DNA from: Piper betle
Lineage: Eukaryota; Streptophyta; Magnoliopsida; Piperales; Piperaceae
Direction: 5' to 3'
DNA length: 64,000 nucleotides
Assembly (NCBI GenBank): GCA_033002965.1
Contig: JAURVB010012681.1
Coordinates: forward strand, 1 to 64,000
Position numbers and translations under genes: made by a program. The notes under the pieces are model-generated. The model did no database searches and was not told the DNA's origin. It was given only the letters and a program-made list of their open reading frames with translations. This document shows, piece after piece, positions 1-12,130 of the stretch; positions within the stretch are counted from its first letter, which is position 1, and each line of letters starts with the position of its first letter.

Positions 1-1
1 T

Positions 2-1201
2 ATGGTGCAACCGGAAAACTTTGTATCGGGAGATTCAAAGAATATGGTTTGCAAATTAAAGAAATCCATCTATGGACTTAAGCAGGCTTCTCGTCAATGG
101 TATCACAAATTTCATCAAGTGATTCTCTCGTTTGGTTTTGAGATGAATGTTATTGATGATTGTATATACCATAAGTTTAGTGGGAGTAAGTATATTTTTC
201 TGGTTTTATATGTTGATGATATATTGCTTGCCAGTAATGATATAAGTTTCTTGCACGAAACCAAGAGATTTTTATCAAAGAAATTTGAAATGAAAGATCT
301 TGGAAATGCGTCTTTTGTATTAGGAATTCAAATACATCGGGATCGTTCTCGATGTATACTTGGATTATCACAAAAGACCTATATAGAAAAAGTGCTTAAA
401 AGATTTGGCATGCAAGATTGTAAACCAGGAGATACCCCTGTTTCTAAAGGAGACAAATTCAGTCTCAATCAATGCCCTAAAAATGATATAGAAGGAAAGG
501 AAATGCAAAAGATTCCCTATGCTTCAGCAATAGGAAGTCTTATGTATGCTCAAGTATGTACGCGTCCAGATATTGCGTATATTGTTGGAATGTTAGGCAG
601 ATATTTAAGCAATCCGGGATTGGATCACTGGATAGCAGCCAAAAGAGTCATGAGGTATCTACAGAGAACAAAACATTACATGCTTACATATCGGAAGTCA
701 GATCAACTTGAGATCATTGGGTATTCTGATTCTGATTTTGCTGGATGTCAAGATAGTCGTCGATCTACTTCTGGCTATGTATATCTGCTTGCTGGAGGAG
801 CTATTTCTTGGAGGAGTGCTAAGCAGACACTCATAGCTTCTTCCACCATGGCAGCTGAATTCATAGCTTGTTATGAGGCATCCAATCATGGAATATGGTT
901 GCGGAATTTTGTCACAGGGCTGCGCATTATTGATAATATTGAAAGACCACTTAAGTTATTTTGTGACAATCAGTCTGCAGTATTATATTCAAATAACAAC
1001 AGGAGCTCATCTAAATCAAAACACATAGAGATCAAGTTCCTTGTTGTGAAAGAAAGAGTTCAGAGTGGTAAAGTTTCTATAGAGCATATTGGGACAAACT
1101 CCATGGTTGCGGATCCGCTTACTAAAGGTTTACCGCCTAAGGTCTTTCATGAGCATGTTGCTCATCTGGGTGTTGTATCATTTAATGATATGTTACTTTA
1201 G
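2..1201 (+). CDS. Copia Pol C-terminus: reverse transcriptase and RNase H (5'-partial)
   Basis: This is an open frame of about 399 codons that enters from outside the window. It carries the C-terminal half of a Copia polyprotein, which copies element RNA into DNA and degrades the RNA strand. Visible landmarks are the start SIYGLKQASRQWY typical of Copia reverse transcriptase, the catalytic box YVDDILLASND near residue 69, the connection segment with IGSLMYAQVCTRPDIAY, and RNase H with GYSDSDFAG, STSGYVYLLAGGAISW, a variant SSTMAAEFIA (usually STTEAEY) and KHIEIKFL. It ends at a normal Copia C-terminus (ADPLTKGLPP). The ATG at position 2 is internal, not a true start. There are no stops or frameshifts in the visible part, so it may still be translatable if the upstream part is intact. 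Confidence 0.93.
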   Translation: MVQPENFVSGDSKNMVCKLKKSIYGLKQASRQWYHKFHQVILSFGFEMNVIDDCIYHKFSGSKYIFLVLYVDDILLASNDISFLHETKRFLSKKFEMKDLGNASFVLGIQIHRDRSRCILGLSQKTYIEKVLKRFGMQDCKPGDTPVSKGDKFSLNQCPKNDIEGKEMQKIPYASAIGSLMYAQVCTRPDIAYIVGMLGRYLSNPGLDHWIAAKRVMRYLQRTKHYMLTYRKSDQLEIIGYSDSDFAGCQDSRRSTSGYVYLLAGGAISWRSAKQTLIASSTMAAEFIACYEASNHGIWLRNFVTGLRIIDNIERPLKLFCDNQSAVLYSNNNRSSSKSKHIEIKFLVVKERVQSGKVSIEHIGTNSMVADPLTKGLPPKVFHEHVAHLGVVSFNDMLL

Positions 1202-1532
1202 TGGGAGTTTGTATTGAATTGCGGTATTTGGTTTATGTTTCACTCTTTTACTCTATTTTGGTGATCTCATAAGGTTGGACCAGTTGAAAATAGGCATGTT
1301 TAGATCAAATTGCATGTAATTTTCATGCTACACATCCATACTTGATCTATGTCATTTAATTATGTTGATGTATGTGACCATGGATGGGTTTAGTTACGAT
1401 AAATGTAACGAAAATCGCCTTGATCCTATATTAACATTAATTAATGGACGAGATTGTTATTTTGGAATAATAGCGTATGTTAATTTTGGAGCTCATAAGG
1501 TTATATACAATTATTTGTGTATATATAGTCCA

Positions 1533-1541
1533 AGTGGGAGA
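1533..1541 (+). other. Copia polypurine tract
   Basis: AGTGGGAGA sits one base before the TGTTGG start of the LTR. This is the usual position and composition of the plus-strand priming site of Copia elements. Confidence 0.75.
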
Positions 1542-1542
1542 T

Positions 1543-2058
1543 TGTTGGATGTTGGACGTATATATGTATATAATTGTATCATATGCTGTTATTATTAAGG
1601 CATGGCCTAAATTAAATTGATCTGTTAAAGTTAAGGATAATGGGCCATTAATATTTAATAAAATATATGGAGATATCATATATTTAAGATGAGTATGGAT
1701 AAATATGTGTAGATACCGTTTTCTTAATCTCTAATTTATGATGGGTTAAATTGGAATTATGAAAAATAAGGATAAATACGGTTACAAGGATAAATACGGT
1801 TATGGTCCCCGGATTCGCACCGTCGTTTTTCTTTTCTGGTATCCCATCATCCAGAAACTCTGGTTTTGAAGAACAGGTGCTGAATCTGGAAGATCAAACC
1901 AGAAGAAATCAAAGAATTGCTTTACTATTATGGATCCAGGTACGCTTCCGTTATTAAATTTATTTTCTTGATGATTTGATATGAAGAAGGCTTTATTGAT
2001 GATGGTTTTATCATCTATATAATTTTGGTTAAAGTTTAAAGTATTTGTTGATTCAACA
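1543..2058 (+). repeat. Copia 3' LTR (about 516 bp)
   Basis: It begins TGTTGGATGTTGG right after the purine tract and ends GATTCAACA, so the termini form the inverted pair TGTTG/CAACA. The right boundary is supported independently: from about 2059 the DNA reads as PPR-gene coding sequence. If the boundary is right, the flanking 5 bp (TCTGG) should recur before the 5' LTR outside the window. The 5' LTR is not available for comparison, so the exact end is inferred. Confidence 0.7.
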
Positions 2059-4371
2059 TCTGGTGCTTTGATTTCTGGAGTACAATCCATCTGCCCTGCT
2101 TGCTCCAGTGGGGAGACTTGTAAAATTGTTCGATCAAGGACGAAGATAATGAACTTCTTGATTGAAAAAAGAAGCCACATGAAGTTGAGTCCATTTTCGA
2201 CAGCTTAGTGGAAGACGGGCACAAGCCTTCACTTATAATATATACAACTCTGATAGCTGCCTTGACCAGCCAAAAGCGGTTTAAATATATTCATTAACTT
2301 ATAACACGAGTGCAAGAAAATGGGTTGAAGAATGATTCAATCTTCTTTAATGCAATTATGAATGCTTTCAGTGAGGCCGGAAATGTGAGGGATGCAATGA
2401 AGGTATTTTGGAAGATGAGAGAAAGTGGGTGCCAGCCAACGACGAGCACCTACAACACATTGATGAAAGATACGGGATTGCCGGTAAACCTCAGAAGTCT
2501 ATGAAGCTGCTTGAATTAATGTATGCAGAGGAAAATGCAAAGCCAAATTTGAGAACTTATAACATTCTGCTGAAAGCTTGGTGTGATCGGCAGAACCTTG
2601 GTGAAGCATGGAATTTGATAAACAGGATGACTAGCTTGGGACATCAGCCTGATGTGGTCTCTTTCAACACTCTGGCAAGAGCTTATGCACAAAATGGTGA
2701 AATGAACAGGGCTGAGGGATTGATATCAGAAATGCAGAATATGAATTTGAAGCCAAACGAGCGAACATGCGGAATCATTATCAATGGATACTGTAAGGAA
2801 GTTGATATGAAAAAGGCAGTGGCTTTTGTTTACCGTATGACGGAGCTCAATATCCAGCCCAACTTGGTTATATTCAACACTTTGATAAAAGGATTTCTTG
2901 ACCTGGGTGACTCATATGGTGTGGATGAGGTTGGACTCCTAAATATCTCGTCTTTGGCTTTATTTTTTTTATTAATTATATTTAGATGTAAATATGATTA
3001 TCTATATCTTGAGTTCATGCTAGTAGTTACCCTCAATGATTCACGTTTCGACCTGATGTTCCAGCATTTATGAAACACAATTGCTGAAAAGTATAATTCT
3101 ATCATAATTCTTAACAATCATATTAGTAGTTCTGTTAATAGGAATTTTTTACTTGTTCTAGCCCCATTAAGTTGATATTTGTCTTACAGCATTACTTTTA
3201 TAGGGCCTTTGGTTGCACTATAAAATTTTATACGGAATCTAGAAAATTTTGTTACAGTTTTTTATTCGTTACAATTATAAAAGGCGACAGAACTAAAAAA
3301 AAAATGTTTGGTAAAGAAGGAAAGAGACGAGCGTTGGACCCTATTTACTTTTTTCTAAAGTTCCGTCAATATTTTGTCAATAGTTTGCTAAACGTCTCTT
3401 TTATCCGCCCTATTAGTCTATAAATGCGATAGCTTCAAACCTTAAATATAGAATAGTTTTGATATATTGAACATAGAACTAAATTAAATCTGTTTTCCTC
3501 TTGAATTGGTGAGTTTTCACTTCCCTTCCTTCTTCCCCAAATTATTTTTCCTTGGTTACTATGCAAACAGCTCACCTCTTCTAATTTGATAATTTGGGGC
3601 TATTTGTACAGGTTCTGACATTGATGTAAGGCTTTGAGATAAAACCCGATGTGGTTACATTAATGAATGCATGGAGTACTGCTGGACTCATGGAAAGGTG
3701 CAGAAAAACATTTGATGACATGATGAAGGCTGGGATAGAGCCTGATGTGCATGCCTACAGCATTCTTGCCAAAGGCCATGTCAGGGCAAGAGAACCGGAA
3801 AAGGCGCAGGCCCTGCTCACTGCCATGAATCAATTCGGCATCCGTCGGAACGTTGTAATCTTCACCACATTTATAAGTGGTTGGTGCAGTGCACAGAACA
3901 TGGAAAATGCCATGAAAATATTCTGTGAAATGTGTGATTCTGGTGTTTCTCCGAACATTAAGACCTTTGAGACCTTAATCTGGGGTTACGGAGAAGCAAA
4001 GCAGCCATGGAAAGCTGAAGCAATGCTCAAAAAGATGGATGCTGCAGGGGTCAGGCCTGACAGTGGCAGTTTTATGCTGGTGGCCGAAGCGTGGCGGGCC
4101 ATTGGTCTCCCAAGTGAAGCTCGTAGAGTTCTATGCATGATAGAAGATGGCCAAAGTGATCTGATTGATGACAAAGAGGCCTCCACCCTGACGAGTGGTG
4201 AAAGCAATTTTTCAGAGATATGATTCTAATCCATCCCATCCCGACCAGTGGCAGATGCCAGGGGTATTTGGTGATCAAGATGGATTTGCAAGAAGCAGCA
4301 GAATGATTGTAAAAGACAGTGAACACACAGAGAGCTTGTGGACGGCAACCAAGTCTGAAATTCTTCCTTAA
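2059..4371 (+). pseudogene. Pentatricopeptide-repeat (PPR) protein pseudogene, interrupted by the Copia element
   Basis: Conceptual translation gives a P-class PPR protein resembling the Arabidopsis At5g25630/At5g21222 type, RNA-binding proteins usually imported into organelles. A Cys-containing lead (CPACSSGETC near 2090) precedes about ten 35-residue repeats with the usual xxPNxxTYNxLI and [12 protein letters not shown] patterns. It then ends in TLIWGYGEAKQPWKAEAM and WRAIGLPSEARRVL. One GT-AG intron (about 2930-3611) lies between GVDE and VLTLM. Lesions: the upstream part is lost beyond the retrotransposon; a frameshift near 2175; stop TAA 2295-2297; a one-base loss near 2469; stop TAA 3627-3629; a small in-frame loss near 3659; and a frameshift after about 4205, beyond which a conserved-looking tail runs to TAA at 4369. 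So many independent lesions make it a pseudogene. Confidence 0.88.
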
Positions 4372-6015
4372 ACTTGCAAATTGAGTGAGATCACCAACCA
4401 AATGGCAGAGAACGTCTCAAGTGCAGTCGGCATATGCGGGCAGTTTGTAAATTCCTGTCGGATGTTGTGCATGATTTGAAGACCATAATGGGCAAGTTCC
4501 AAATTCATCACAAGCTAATTATTCTCTCAGGGGCTACGAGGAGTAAAATTACAGAATGATAATCCATGTTCTTATATGAAGCTCAATCAACTTCCCTGGG
4601 TATGGATAGTAGTCGCAAAAAACAGACGGAGCTCATCTTCTTCCTAAGCGTATATCGAATTCCCTAATTATCACAAATTGCTGCTCCCGTTGGCCTGAAA
4701 AATCAGCTCAACATTGCGTGGTTGAAGCGTTTATTGGAATTGTATGAGTACGCAGCCACATTTAAGCTCTTATACTGCCTCAAAATTATAGATTAATTGT
4801 TGACTATCTACGTTCATGAGAGTAGATGTATATCATCCATTCCAGACCCGCAAACAAATAAGTGTTATATTCATGGTGTAATTACAACATAAATTGGTTT
4901 TTTTCGAACCTCAGCTGACTGTCCAAAAACAGGGATATCCAAATTAAAATTTACAATGGTTATCATCATAATCATGCTCTACAAAAATAGTCCAATCGAT
5001 CTTATGCTTTGAAACCAATTTACCTAGAACGTTATTTAAAAGTAAACGGACCAACTCCAACAAGTGTTTCTGCAGGCCCAATCCCCAATCTCTTGGAATG
5101 GGTATCATATTTCTTGGTGTAGGTACAATATTTAATTCTTCTAATCAAATATTAGAAAGATATAAATTAAGGCCTGGCAACACATCAGAGTTTAATCAAA
5201 CAAAAAAATACAGGTTGATTAAAACATATATGGCCAAATGCTATCTCAACAAATTCAGGTTGATTCAAGCCGAGTTCAAAATTATTTTAAAATATGCAAA
5301 TATAAAGAACTGAATTGGCCATCAGATAGGGGCGAAAGACGAATGAATAATCAGGGATCCTACATAGAGATCATCATTTGAACTATGCACATAAATCATC
5401 ACTTGACCAAAAAAAGAAAGGAAATTATTTAACATAACATAAACAAGTAGCATCAAAAGGAAGGCAGTAGTTTGGTTGTAATCACAAATTCTCCGACAAC
5501 ATAAACTTCTCCCTCGTCCTTGACATATATGTACCCCAAAATACATCAACAAAAAAAACCGTTTAATATATAATCAATTTGAAATGTCTGTAATCATAGA
5601 TCTGACGGCCTCAGAGAAGATTAGATAGGCAACACAAAAAATTCAGACATATGCTTGTCAATTTTTAGTAATATCATCGGCCATCACAAACAAACCTAGC
5701 AAAAATTTCATCACTATTTTTTCTAAGTAGATAAAATCAAAACTGAAAAAAACTATATCAAACAAAGTGGACTCAGAATATGGGTAGTGATATAGCAGGA
5801 TGGTCGGCAAGGCGGGCTAGCCGCCATTACGACGAACGAGACCTTTCATCACTAAAATCGTCATCGTCCTATCTCTAGAAAATGCAGATCACCAAACGAA
5901 CATAAACACATCAAACCGATAACAAGCCTAACGCTAACAAAACCGGAAACCGGAGAGTTGGAAGGCGCGCGCAAGGTCGCCGGCGCCGACCATTTCCGGC
6001 GCGAAGGGTCACTCC

Positions 6016-6017
<2 letters not shown>
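4372..6017. other. Intergenic DNA, no gene seen
   Basis: About the first 200 bp look like 3' flank of the PPR gene. The rest is AT-rich, with no open frame that resembles a protein. From about 5800 to 6010 GC content rises. The minus strand there looks like a decayed first exon or leader of a lost gene, but no product can be recognised. Confidence 0.5.

Positions 6018-6048
<31 letters not shown>
6018..6048. repeat. (GT)n microsatellite
   Basis: An uninterrupted GT dinucleotide run of about 31 bp. Its translation produces the apparent His-Thr-rich open frames on the minus strand here, which are not genes. Confidence 0.95.
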
Positions 6049-6049
<1 letters not shown>

Positions 6050-6060
6050 AGAGGAGAGGG

Positions 6061-6300
6061 GTTTAGGGTTTCTGGGAGATGGAAGAAATACAAGTAGTAG
6101 GCCCATTGTGTTAATGGGCTTTCCCTAATTGAGACCCATGTAGTTTCGGCCCATTTTGGGACATCAGGATTTTCCATTAGACAAGAAATGAGAAGATAAA
6201 TTATAATAATTTATTTTATTTTATTTTTTTTATATAATTTAATTGGTCGAATATCTTACCTTTCATCATGTCCCTACTTTTAAATCCTATTTTATTAATG
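6061..6300. repeat. Left part of segmental duplication, copy A
   Basis: This block matches 17,018-17,350 in the same orientation. Shared landmarks are GAAGAAATAC, AGTRG(C)AGGCCCA, TTAATGGG, CCTAATT(G/A)AGACC, CCCATTTTGG and then an ATAAATTATAATAATTT run. It is the leftmost recognisable part of the duplication continued at 7145-13,240 and 22,771-25,330. Confidence 0.65.
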
Positions 6301-7144
6301 AAAAAAGATATATATAAAAAACTAACTTATAACTAAATTAATATGGCAAACATATGTGGGGGTGAACATATATCTCATAGCATGACCTATAAGATTTTTT
6401 TTTTCATGTCATCAATTAATACTCATGAATATAGATTATTGGGAACTGTATATTTGATTCTTTACGTATATGTACTAAATTTTAATGTTTTACAAGTTTT
6501 TTATCAAAAAGAAGAAAGATTTTTTATATGTCCGGAGAAATATGCATAATAACCAAAAAGGAAAACTTTTGTGAATTATCTTCAAGAGTGGTTATATGTT
6601 GTAAGACACGGTCAATGGAAGTAAATCACCATCCATTAAATAATCTAACGCTAGTTAAGAAATTTCAATAATATATAAGCATCTCTAGTTATTCATTGGA
6701 GTTTATAGCTATAATTTGTAAAACCTTCTATTGATTATTTTTCTTACTTTCAATCCCCTCTACTTAAATAAAGATTGCTGGTTAGTGGGGACAAATCTTT
6801 TATTTTGAAGTAAAAATAGGCCTTATTTGATCATCAAAATGGGGGGCAGGACAACGACTAAAATTTTCAAATCGATCACTTTTCATATATCTTAATGGAC
6901 GAGATTTCATTGACAACTATTAAAATTTTCAAACTGATCATTTTTTGTATATCTATCACAATGGGCGATTTCATCGTTCATAGTCCAAAAAAAGAGTTAC
7001 AAGAGTTGTTTCAAACCAAAAGAGGTCTTTGTTTTCCTCATATTTCTTTTCTATTCCCTCGAATCTCTTCCGTTTCATCTAACTTGTCTGGATCTTCCCC
7101 TTCTTATGAACAAAGAGAAGAGTCTTCTTCGGAGGATCCCACTC
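6301..7144. other. AT-rich DNA with a short tandem duplication
   Basis: There is no convincing gene. A roughly 65 bp direct repeat is visible around 6855-6970 (AAAATTTTCAAA, then TCGATCA or CTGATCA, then ATGGACGAGATTTCAT or ATGGGCGATTTCAT). A 95-codon open frame (6895-7179) overlaps it. Its C-terminal half is Ser/Glu-rich and resembles nothing I recognise, so I do not call it a gene. Confidence 0.45.
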
Positions 7145-7892
7145 GTTCTCAAGAAAATCTAATAATAATTTTTGTTTAATATGTCATGGGCTTTGTAATG
7201 ATTATGTTTAAGAAAATGAAAACATGAAACATAACAAAAGAAATAATAAATTGGTAGAACAAGGAAGCTGAAGATGATATTTTAGACATAACCAAATATT
7301 TTGTGTGAATTTATAAGCATAATATAAGAGAAGGTCAGGGTTCTTTGAATATGAGCTGAAAAAGTAATAGCTAATGCAAATAGACCAATCATGATAAGTT
7401 AGAAGAAAATTGTGAAAGAAAGAATACTTATATTTTGATTAGTAAAAGTGAAAACTTCCACTCATTAATGTAAGACCTTTTAATATATTTTGACTAATGG
7501 AAAAGATAATTTTGATGAAGATAGAAATTTCATAAATTATTTTTTTACAAAAAAAGAGAAAAAAAAGGAGAAAGTGGCCATGTTTCTTCATATATTTTTT
7601 TCCCAATAAAACATGTGACGGAAAATATTTGAAAAGTAATATCATGTTCTCATGTTTTTTCATTCTTACATGTACTTCCTTTCATTCTCTCATTAATCAA
7701 ACAAACACTTATATTTAAATATTATGGAAAAAAGATAAAAAATTTAGTAAGTTAAACTACTCTAGGTTGCAATTTAACAACTCTGCTAAGTTCCATAACT
7801 AATAATATTGCTTAATTTACAAGAATTCATTATAATTTCAAATAGATCCTACTCTTTGATCCAAAATCTGAGTCTTTATTAAATCTTCCCAA

Positions 7893-10505
7893 ATGAGTTC
7901 AATAGATGAGGGTCCAGGTAGTGAAATCATCTTTTATTCAAAAAGAAGATTTGAGCCCCATAAAACGAGCACAACTGGGTCGGAAGATCTTAGATTACAA
8001 TGATGATTTAGTCATCTCATATCCTAATGTCGCTTCTGAGTACTTGAAGATATTGGACGAATGTGAGGTGACTATCTAAAAAATCTCCTCTTTCCTACTG
8101 GGACAGTAGGAGTAAGATTGTTGTAAAAAAATAGCCATTGGCTGCCTTGAGCAAGCAGAACTCCATCCATAACCATTCGAGAGGTGCAAAAGCAAAGTTT
8201 CACTGTGAGCCAACATCACTTTATCATGGATGTTTCATTTCAAAGGGTGTGGAGGTGTAGCCACATGGCAGCAAATGGGATCCAATGTGGTGGGAGTGGT
8301 GGTGGCGGCAACTGCTCCTTTCAATTGAATGAAAATCTAGCGAATGCCAATTCATCTACCTAAGCTTAGAAATGTATGATTTGACAACCGTTAAATTCAG
8401 ACCATAAAGCGTGGAAGTCTTTTTCCTCCCACTTGAATAGACCTAGATCGATTGGGTTCAATCCGACATAAGTAAGCGGGGCAGCCTTTTTCAGCAGGTC
8501 TGCTTTGAGCAAAGCAAAAAAGTAAGGACCATATTACTGGAGCTAGTCCCCCAAGTTGTCACCTTTTAGTTAGCCTACTTGGTGCTCCCTTAGTGGCTTT
8601 CTAAAGGCAGGCAATGTAGCTAGGTGGGAAAGGCAGGGGAACCGTCCCTCTTTGAAGAAGGATGCCCCTCAAACACTAGGAGGGTTGACGAGAACGCTTC
8701 ACTAGCTCGGGCAATTTGAGAGTCTTCCAAAATGTTAATGACCGAAAGGTCCATTTTGAGGATCGAGAGTGAGGGTGGTTCGACGACCACTTTTTATCAT
8801 CTTTTTATGAAGCAATAAATTAGCTTGATCTAACCAGAAGGCAAGATCAAACCACTTGGGAGGCCAATGGAAATGCATGCTACAAAAGAAAGGGTTTGAG
8901 TCATATACATAAACCATCTACACCCTTGTATGACTGTGAAGACTGAAAACATCAGTTGAAATAGGGAAAAAAATCACCCCCGGCATTGGAGGAGGAACCT
9001 TTTCATTCTAGCTCAATCAAGGTAACAAGTCTAGGCCAAACGCTGATTAGACCTCTGCCAACTTCCTCTCTTTAGCAGAATTTTATCTGGGCTTTCGCTT
9101 ACTCTGCTTCACCATCGATGCATTTTACTATTGAATTTCCTTTAGAAAAACCGAGTTCATCCCATAGGATGTATATGCCTGCATCAAAACGAGATTTCCC
9201 AACTCAAAATTCAATAGTAAAATGCAGTTCCTGGTGGTGAAGTTGAGGGAGAGAAGCCCTTGGGGGAGTACTTCTAAATAGATTGATAACACTCCTTAAG
9301 GCAACTTTCAAGAAGCCTGTCCCACTTCAAAAGAAGGATAAGAGATAACCACTTTCTATGGCGGAGTTCTACCATGACCGAATAAATAGAAGGATTGGAG
9401 GAATAGAACTAGAATTGATAAATACTAGGCTAGACATTTTGTATAGCCATACTACACAATTCCTAGCTTTCTTTCCTCTTCACTTCCTTTCCCATCCATC
9501 ACCCTTGGTTTCGAGGCTCCACTGATTGAGAGGACCAATCCCCTCACTAGCTAGCTCGCTTGCCCTTCCTAGATTTGTTAGATCATAGTAGAGTCTCCGC
9601 ACACTAGCGGGCTACTTATATATATTATAGCAGCCTATAGATAAAGGCTAGCGCACAAGTTAATTTATAGCTTCATAAAAAGATATAGAAAGTGGTCATC
9701 CCTTATCCTTCTTCAAAGTGGGATGAGGTAGCTCATTAGCACTTAAGCCCAATATGCATAGATGTACAATCTACCTTTATTGGCTTTAGAGCCAAAATTG
9801 TTTCACTTTAGCATGGAGGGCTTTTGCTATAAAGCTAGGTCCAAGACACCTTCTCTACTTTTTCTCTGCATTCTCAATGGGAAAGCATCCAAAAATATAG
9901 CTCATTTTAAGCGAAGGAAAAAAAGTAAGGACCGTACCACAGAAGCAAAGAAGTGACATTCTAAGATTGTGTTACATTATCTAAAAGAACAAAAGGGCTC
10001 AACAACTCAAGAGAGCTATAGCTCAGAAACTCATGAACTCAAGTCTCATTAGCAAAAAAAAATCTTTTCTTTTCAAAAACAGAAATTGGTTATAAGTTAA
10101 TCTAGTCTATCAGTTTTATGAGAATGCCCCAACTTGAATAAGGTAGTTCAGCGGTTCAATGACGTGTAGGCTTGGGTACCCGAGAAGGAAGGAAGACAAA
10201 GACCCATTTCGTGGCATTTGAGAATTAAATAGGCTTTATCCTTCTCCCTTTTGCTAGAATTGGCCTGGACTTGAAGCCTTGTCATCTTCCTCTTAATGAT
10301 TGTAACAACTTTTACGAGATATTTACTACCTTGGGGTCGAATAAGCTTTTGGAAAGCGATAGTATTACAAGCTAAGCATTGGATTAGCACGTATAACTAT
10401 TGGGATGCCCCAAAATATTAGGAGTATAAAAAATCCAGGGCCCCTTGAGGATATGCGTAGCTTTTTCGTAGGGGGACAATAGGAGCAAGATTGCTTCCAA
10501 AAAAT
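7893..10505. other. Organelle-like (probably mitochondrial) DNA insertion in copy A
   Basis: Base composition and texture change abruptly against the AT-rich flanks. The block is moderate in GC, lacks long A/T runs and has the look of plant mitochondrial intergenic DNA. I see no mitochondrial gene, rRNA or tRNA in it. The boundaries come from the paralogue: copy B runs straight through this point near 23,090-23,105 with no such block. Mitochondrial origin is an inference from texture only. Confidence 0.5.
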
Positions 10506-11280
10506 AGGAGTCTAAACTTTCTTGAAAAAGAGAAAATAATTATTTTACTAATTTAATAGTAATTGTATGGGTGCTAACAAATTGATTGAACTCAAATTCT
10601 CAATTTAGCTTTGACTCGCCTTTGAACGCAAATCAAGCAAGCAAGAACACATTCCTGTTTAGTTTAGCTACTAACTCCTAACTTTAATATTATATATTAA
10701 ATAATATATTTTATGTATCCTTTATTTAGTTAATTGTATAAAATATGAAACATATTAATTAAAATCATTAGCTAATAATGACTTTACATGATAATATAAT
10801 AATTTCATGAATGGATAAATTGTTTAGTGTATAATTCATATGAAAGAAAATTATATAATCTTTTATAACTAATTATATTTTAAATTATACGAAAGAAAGA
10901 TTCAGATATATAAAACTCGAACTTCTATGTGTTCGACTAGAAGTTGACTTACTATCTCGAGTCAATCTCGAATACTGACAAGTAAACTCTCAAATTTTGG
11001 TGAGGATGACTAGTAATACCAAAGGGAGGGTCACCGGCTAGTTTCTGACTTCTGTAACTCGTCTTGGGGAAAATAATTAAAAAACTTTGGTCCACCTTGC
11101 CTTGTTAACCAGAATAGTCTGCCACCTACCGACAAAAGGCCGCCACCTACAGAGTAAATGGGAAGTGGCAGCCTCTGGAAGAAGCAGGAAATTAATACCA
11201 ATCTTAAGATGTTCTTTTACGTTCCTTATGTATTTCCCAAAGCTAACAAAAGTAGATTGAAAAAATATGGTAATAAAAGT

Positions 11281-11812
11281 TAGGGGTGTAAACGAGTAAA
11301 GTTGGCTCACGTAAATTGGCTCACGAATATTTTATGATGGGTTTCGGCTTAAACTCGTATTCGTTAATTTTGTATTCGAAAAAATACTCTTTAAATAAAT
11401 AATTTGTTGAACAATGAACCAGCGCTTAAAATAAAGAGTGTTCTGCTCAACTTAGTTTGAAACTTGAGCTAATATATTCAAATTCGAAAAAATATTCGAC
11501 ATAACTTGACTCGTCAATATCATTAACGTCTCATTGAACTTATATAGTGTTGGAAAAATTTTTTTGATCAAATATAAATCAAGTATAAACCAAGCACAAA
11601 TTTTTGCTCGGTTTAAACTTGACTTGAGCTTGACTCGAAAATATAGGAAGCCAAATACAAATTAAACCTAAATATTATAAATTTTGAACGAGTTTAGCTC
11701 GACCCATAATATATCAAAACTTGTCAAACACTTAAACAAGTTCAAATATATCTGCCAAAATTATGTTAAATTTAAATACATCCATGCTTGGCTGGGTTTG
11801 TTTACACGCCTA
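11281..11812. mobile_element. hAT-type MITE, 532 bp, with 8 bp target-site duplication
   Basis: The ends are TAGGGGTGTAAAC and GTTTACACGCCTA, a 13 bp inverted pair with one mismatch. The flanks carry the same 8 bp, ATAAAAGT (11,273-11,280 and 11,813-11,820). The unoccupied site is preserved in duplication copy B (ATAAAAGT once, 23,828-23,835). An 8 bp duplication and a TAGGGGTG-like end are hallmarks of hAT elements. The interior is AT-rich with GAGCTCGA-like stretches and no transposase, so it is non-autonomous. Confidence 0.9.
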
Positions 11813-11904
11813 ATAAAAGTATACTTCTCGCTATTTTTCACAAATGGCACCAAATTATGTTTTTTTTAAAAAAAAAACTCAAAATATGAAGAACAAAAAT
11901 GTTA

Positions 11905-12130
11905 CTCACAGGTTCTGTTTCAAAGATCCGGACATCGGCTGTATTGAAAACATTGTTGGAACTTGAGGGAGATCTGATAATATCTTGTCCAAGGACACAT
12001 CCACGCCTTCGAAGATATTGCAGCGGCCATCATCCTTGACTTCGTGCCTTCCAAGCTCTTCGGGAGCAAACACTGAAACAAGCCTTCCAAACAAATAACA
12101 GTAGCACACTGAAACAAGGGGCAGTAACAA
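11905..12130 (-). other. Conserved exon-like block, copy A (minus strand)
   Basis: On the minus strand, a pyrimidine-rich stretch is followed by an open frame (GRLVSVFAPEELGRHEV...). This block is the best-conserved part of the A/B duplication. Just after it, reading minus, there is a GTGAGT that would suit a splice donor. Against coding: copy B differs by a 6 bp insert and by frame-breaking indels near KILSDL. No family is recognised. It may be an exon of a non-coding or decayed gene driven by the TATA/stem-loop cassette just upstream on the minus strand. Confidence 0.35.

Larger units (their letters stand above)
1..2058 (+). mobile_element. Ty1/Copia LTR retrotransposon, 3' part only
   Basis: The window opens inside a Copia element. 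In order it shows the end of the pol polyprotein (reverse transcriptase and RNase H), about 330 bp of non-coding DNA, a purine tract (AGTGGGAGA, 1533-1541) and one LTR that starts TGTTGG and ends CAACA. The 5' LTR, gag, protease and integrase would lie upstream of the window. Immediately after the LTR the sequence reads as PPR-gene coding DNA, so the element sits inside that gene. The pol frame has no stop, which suggests a fairly recent insertion. Confidence 0.9.

Noticed and set aside
5861..6177. Minus-strand frames with His-Thr repeats
   Set aside because: Created by the (GT)n microsatellite.
6895..7179. 95-codon open frame with a Ser/Glu-rich tail
   Set aside because: It overlaps a short tandem duplication, has no recognisable domain and its end runs into the duplicated cassette. 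Too weak to call.
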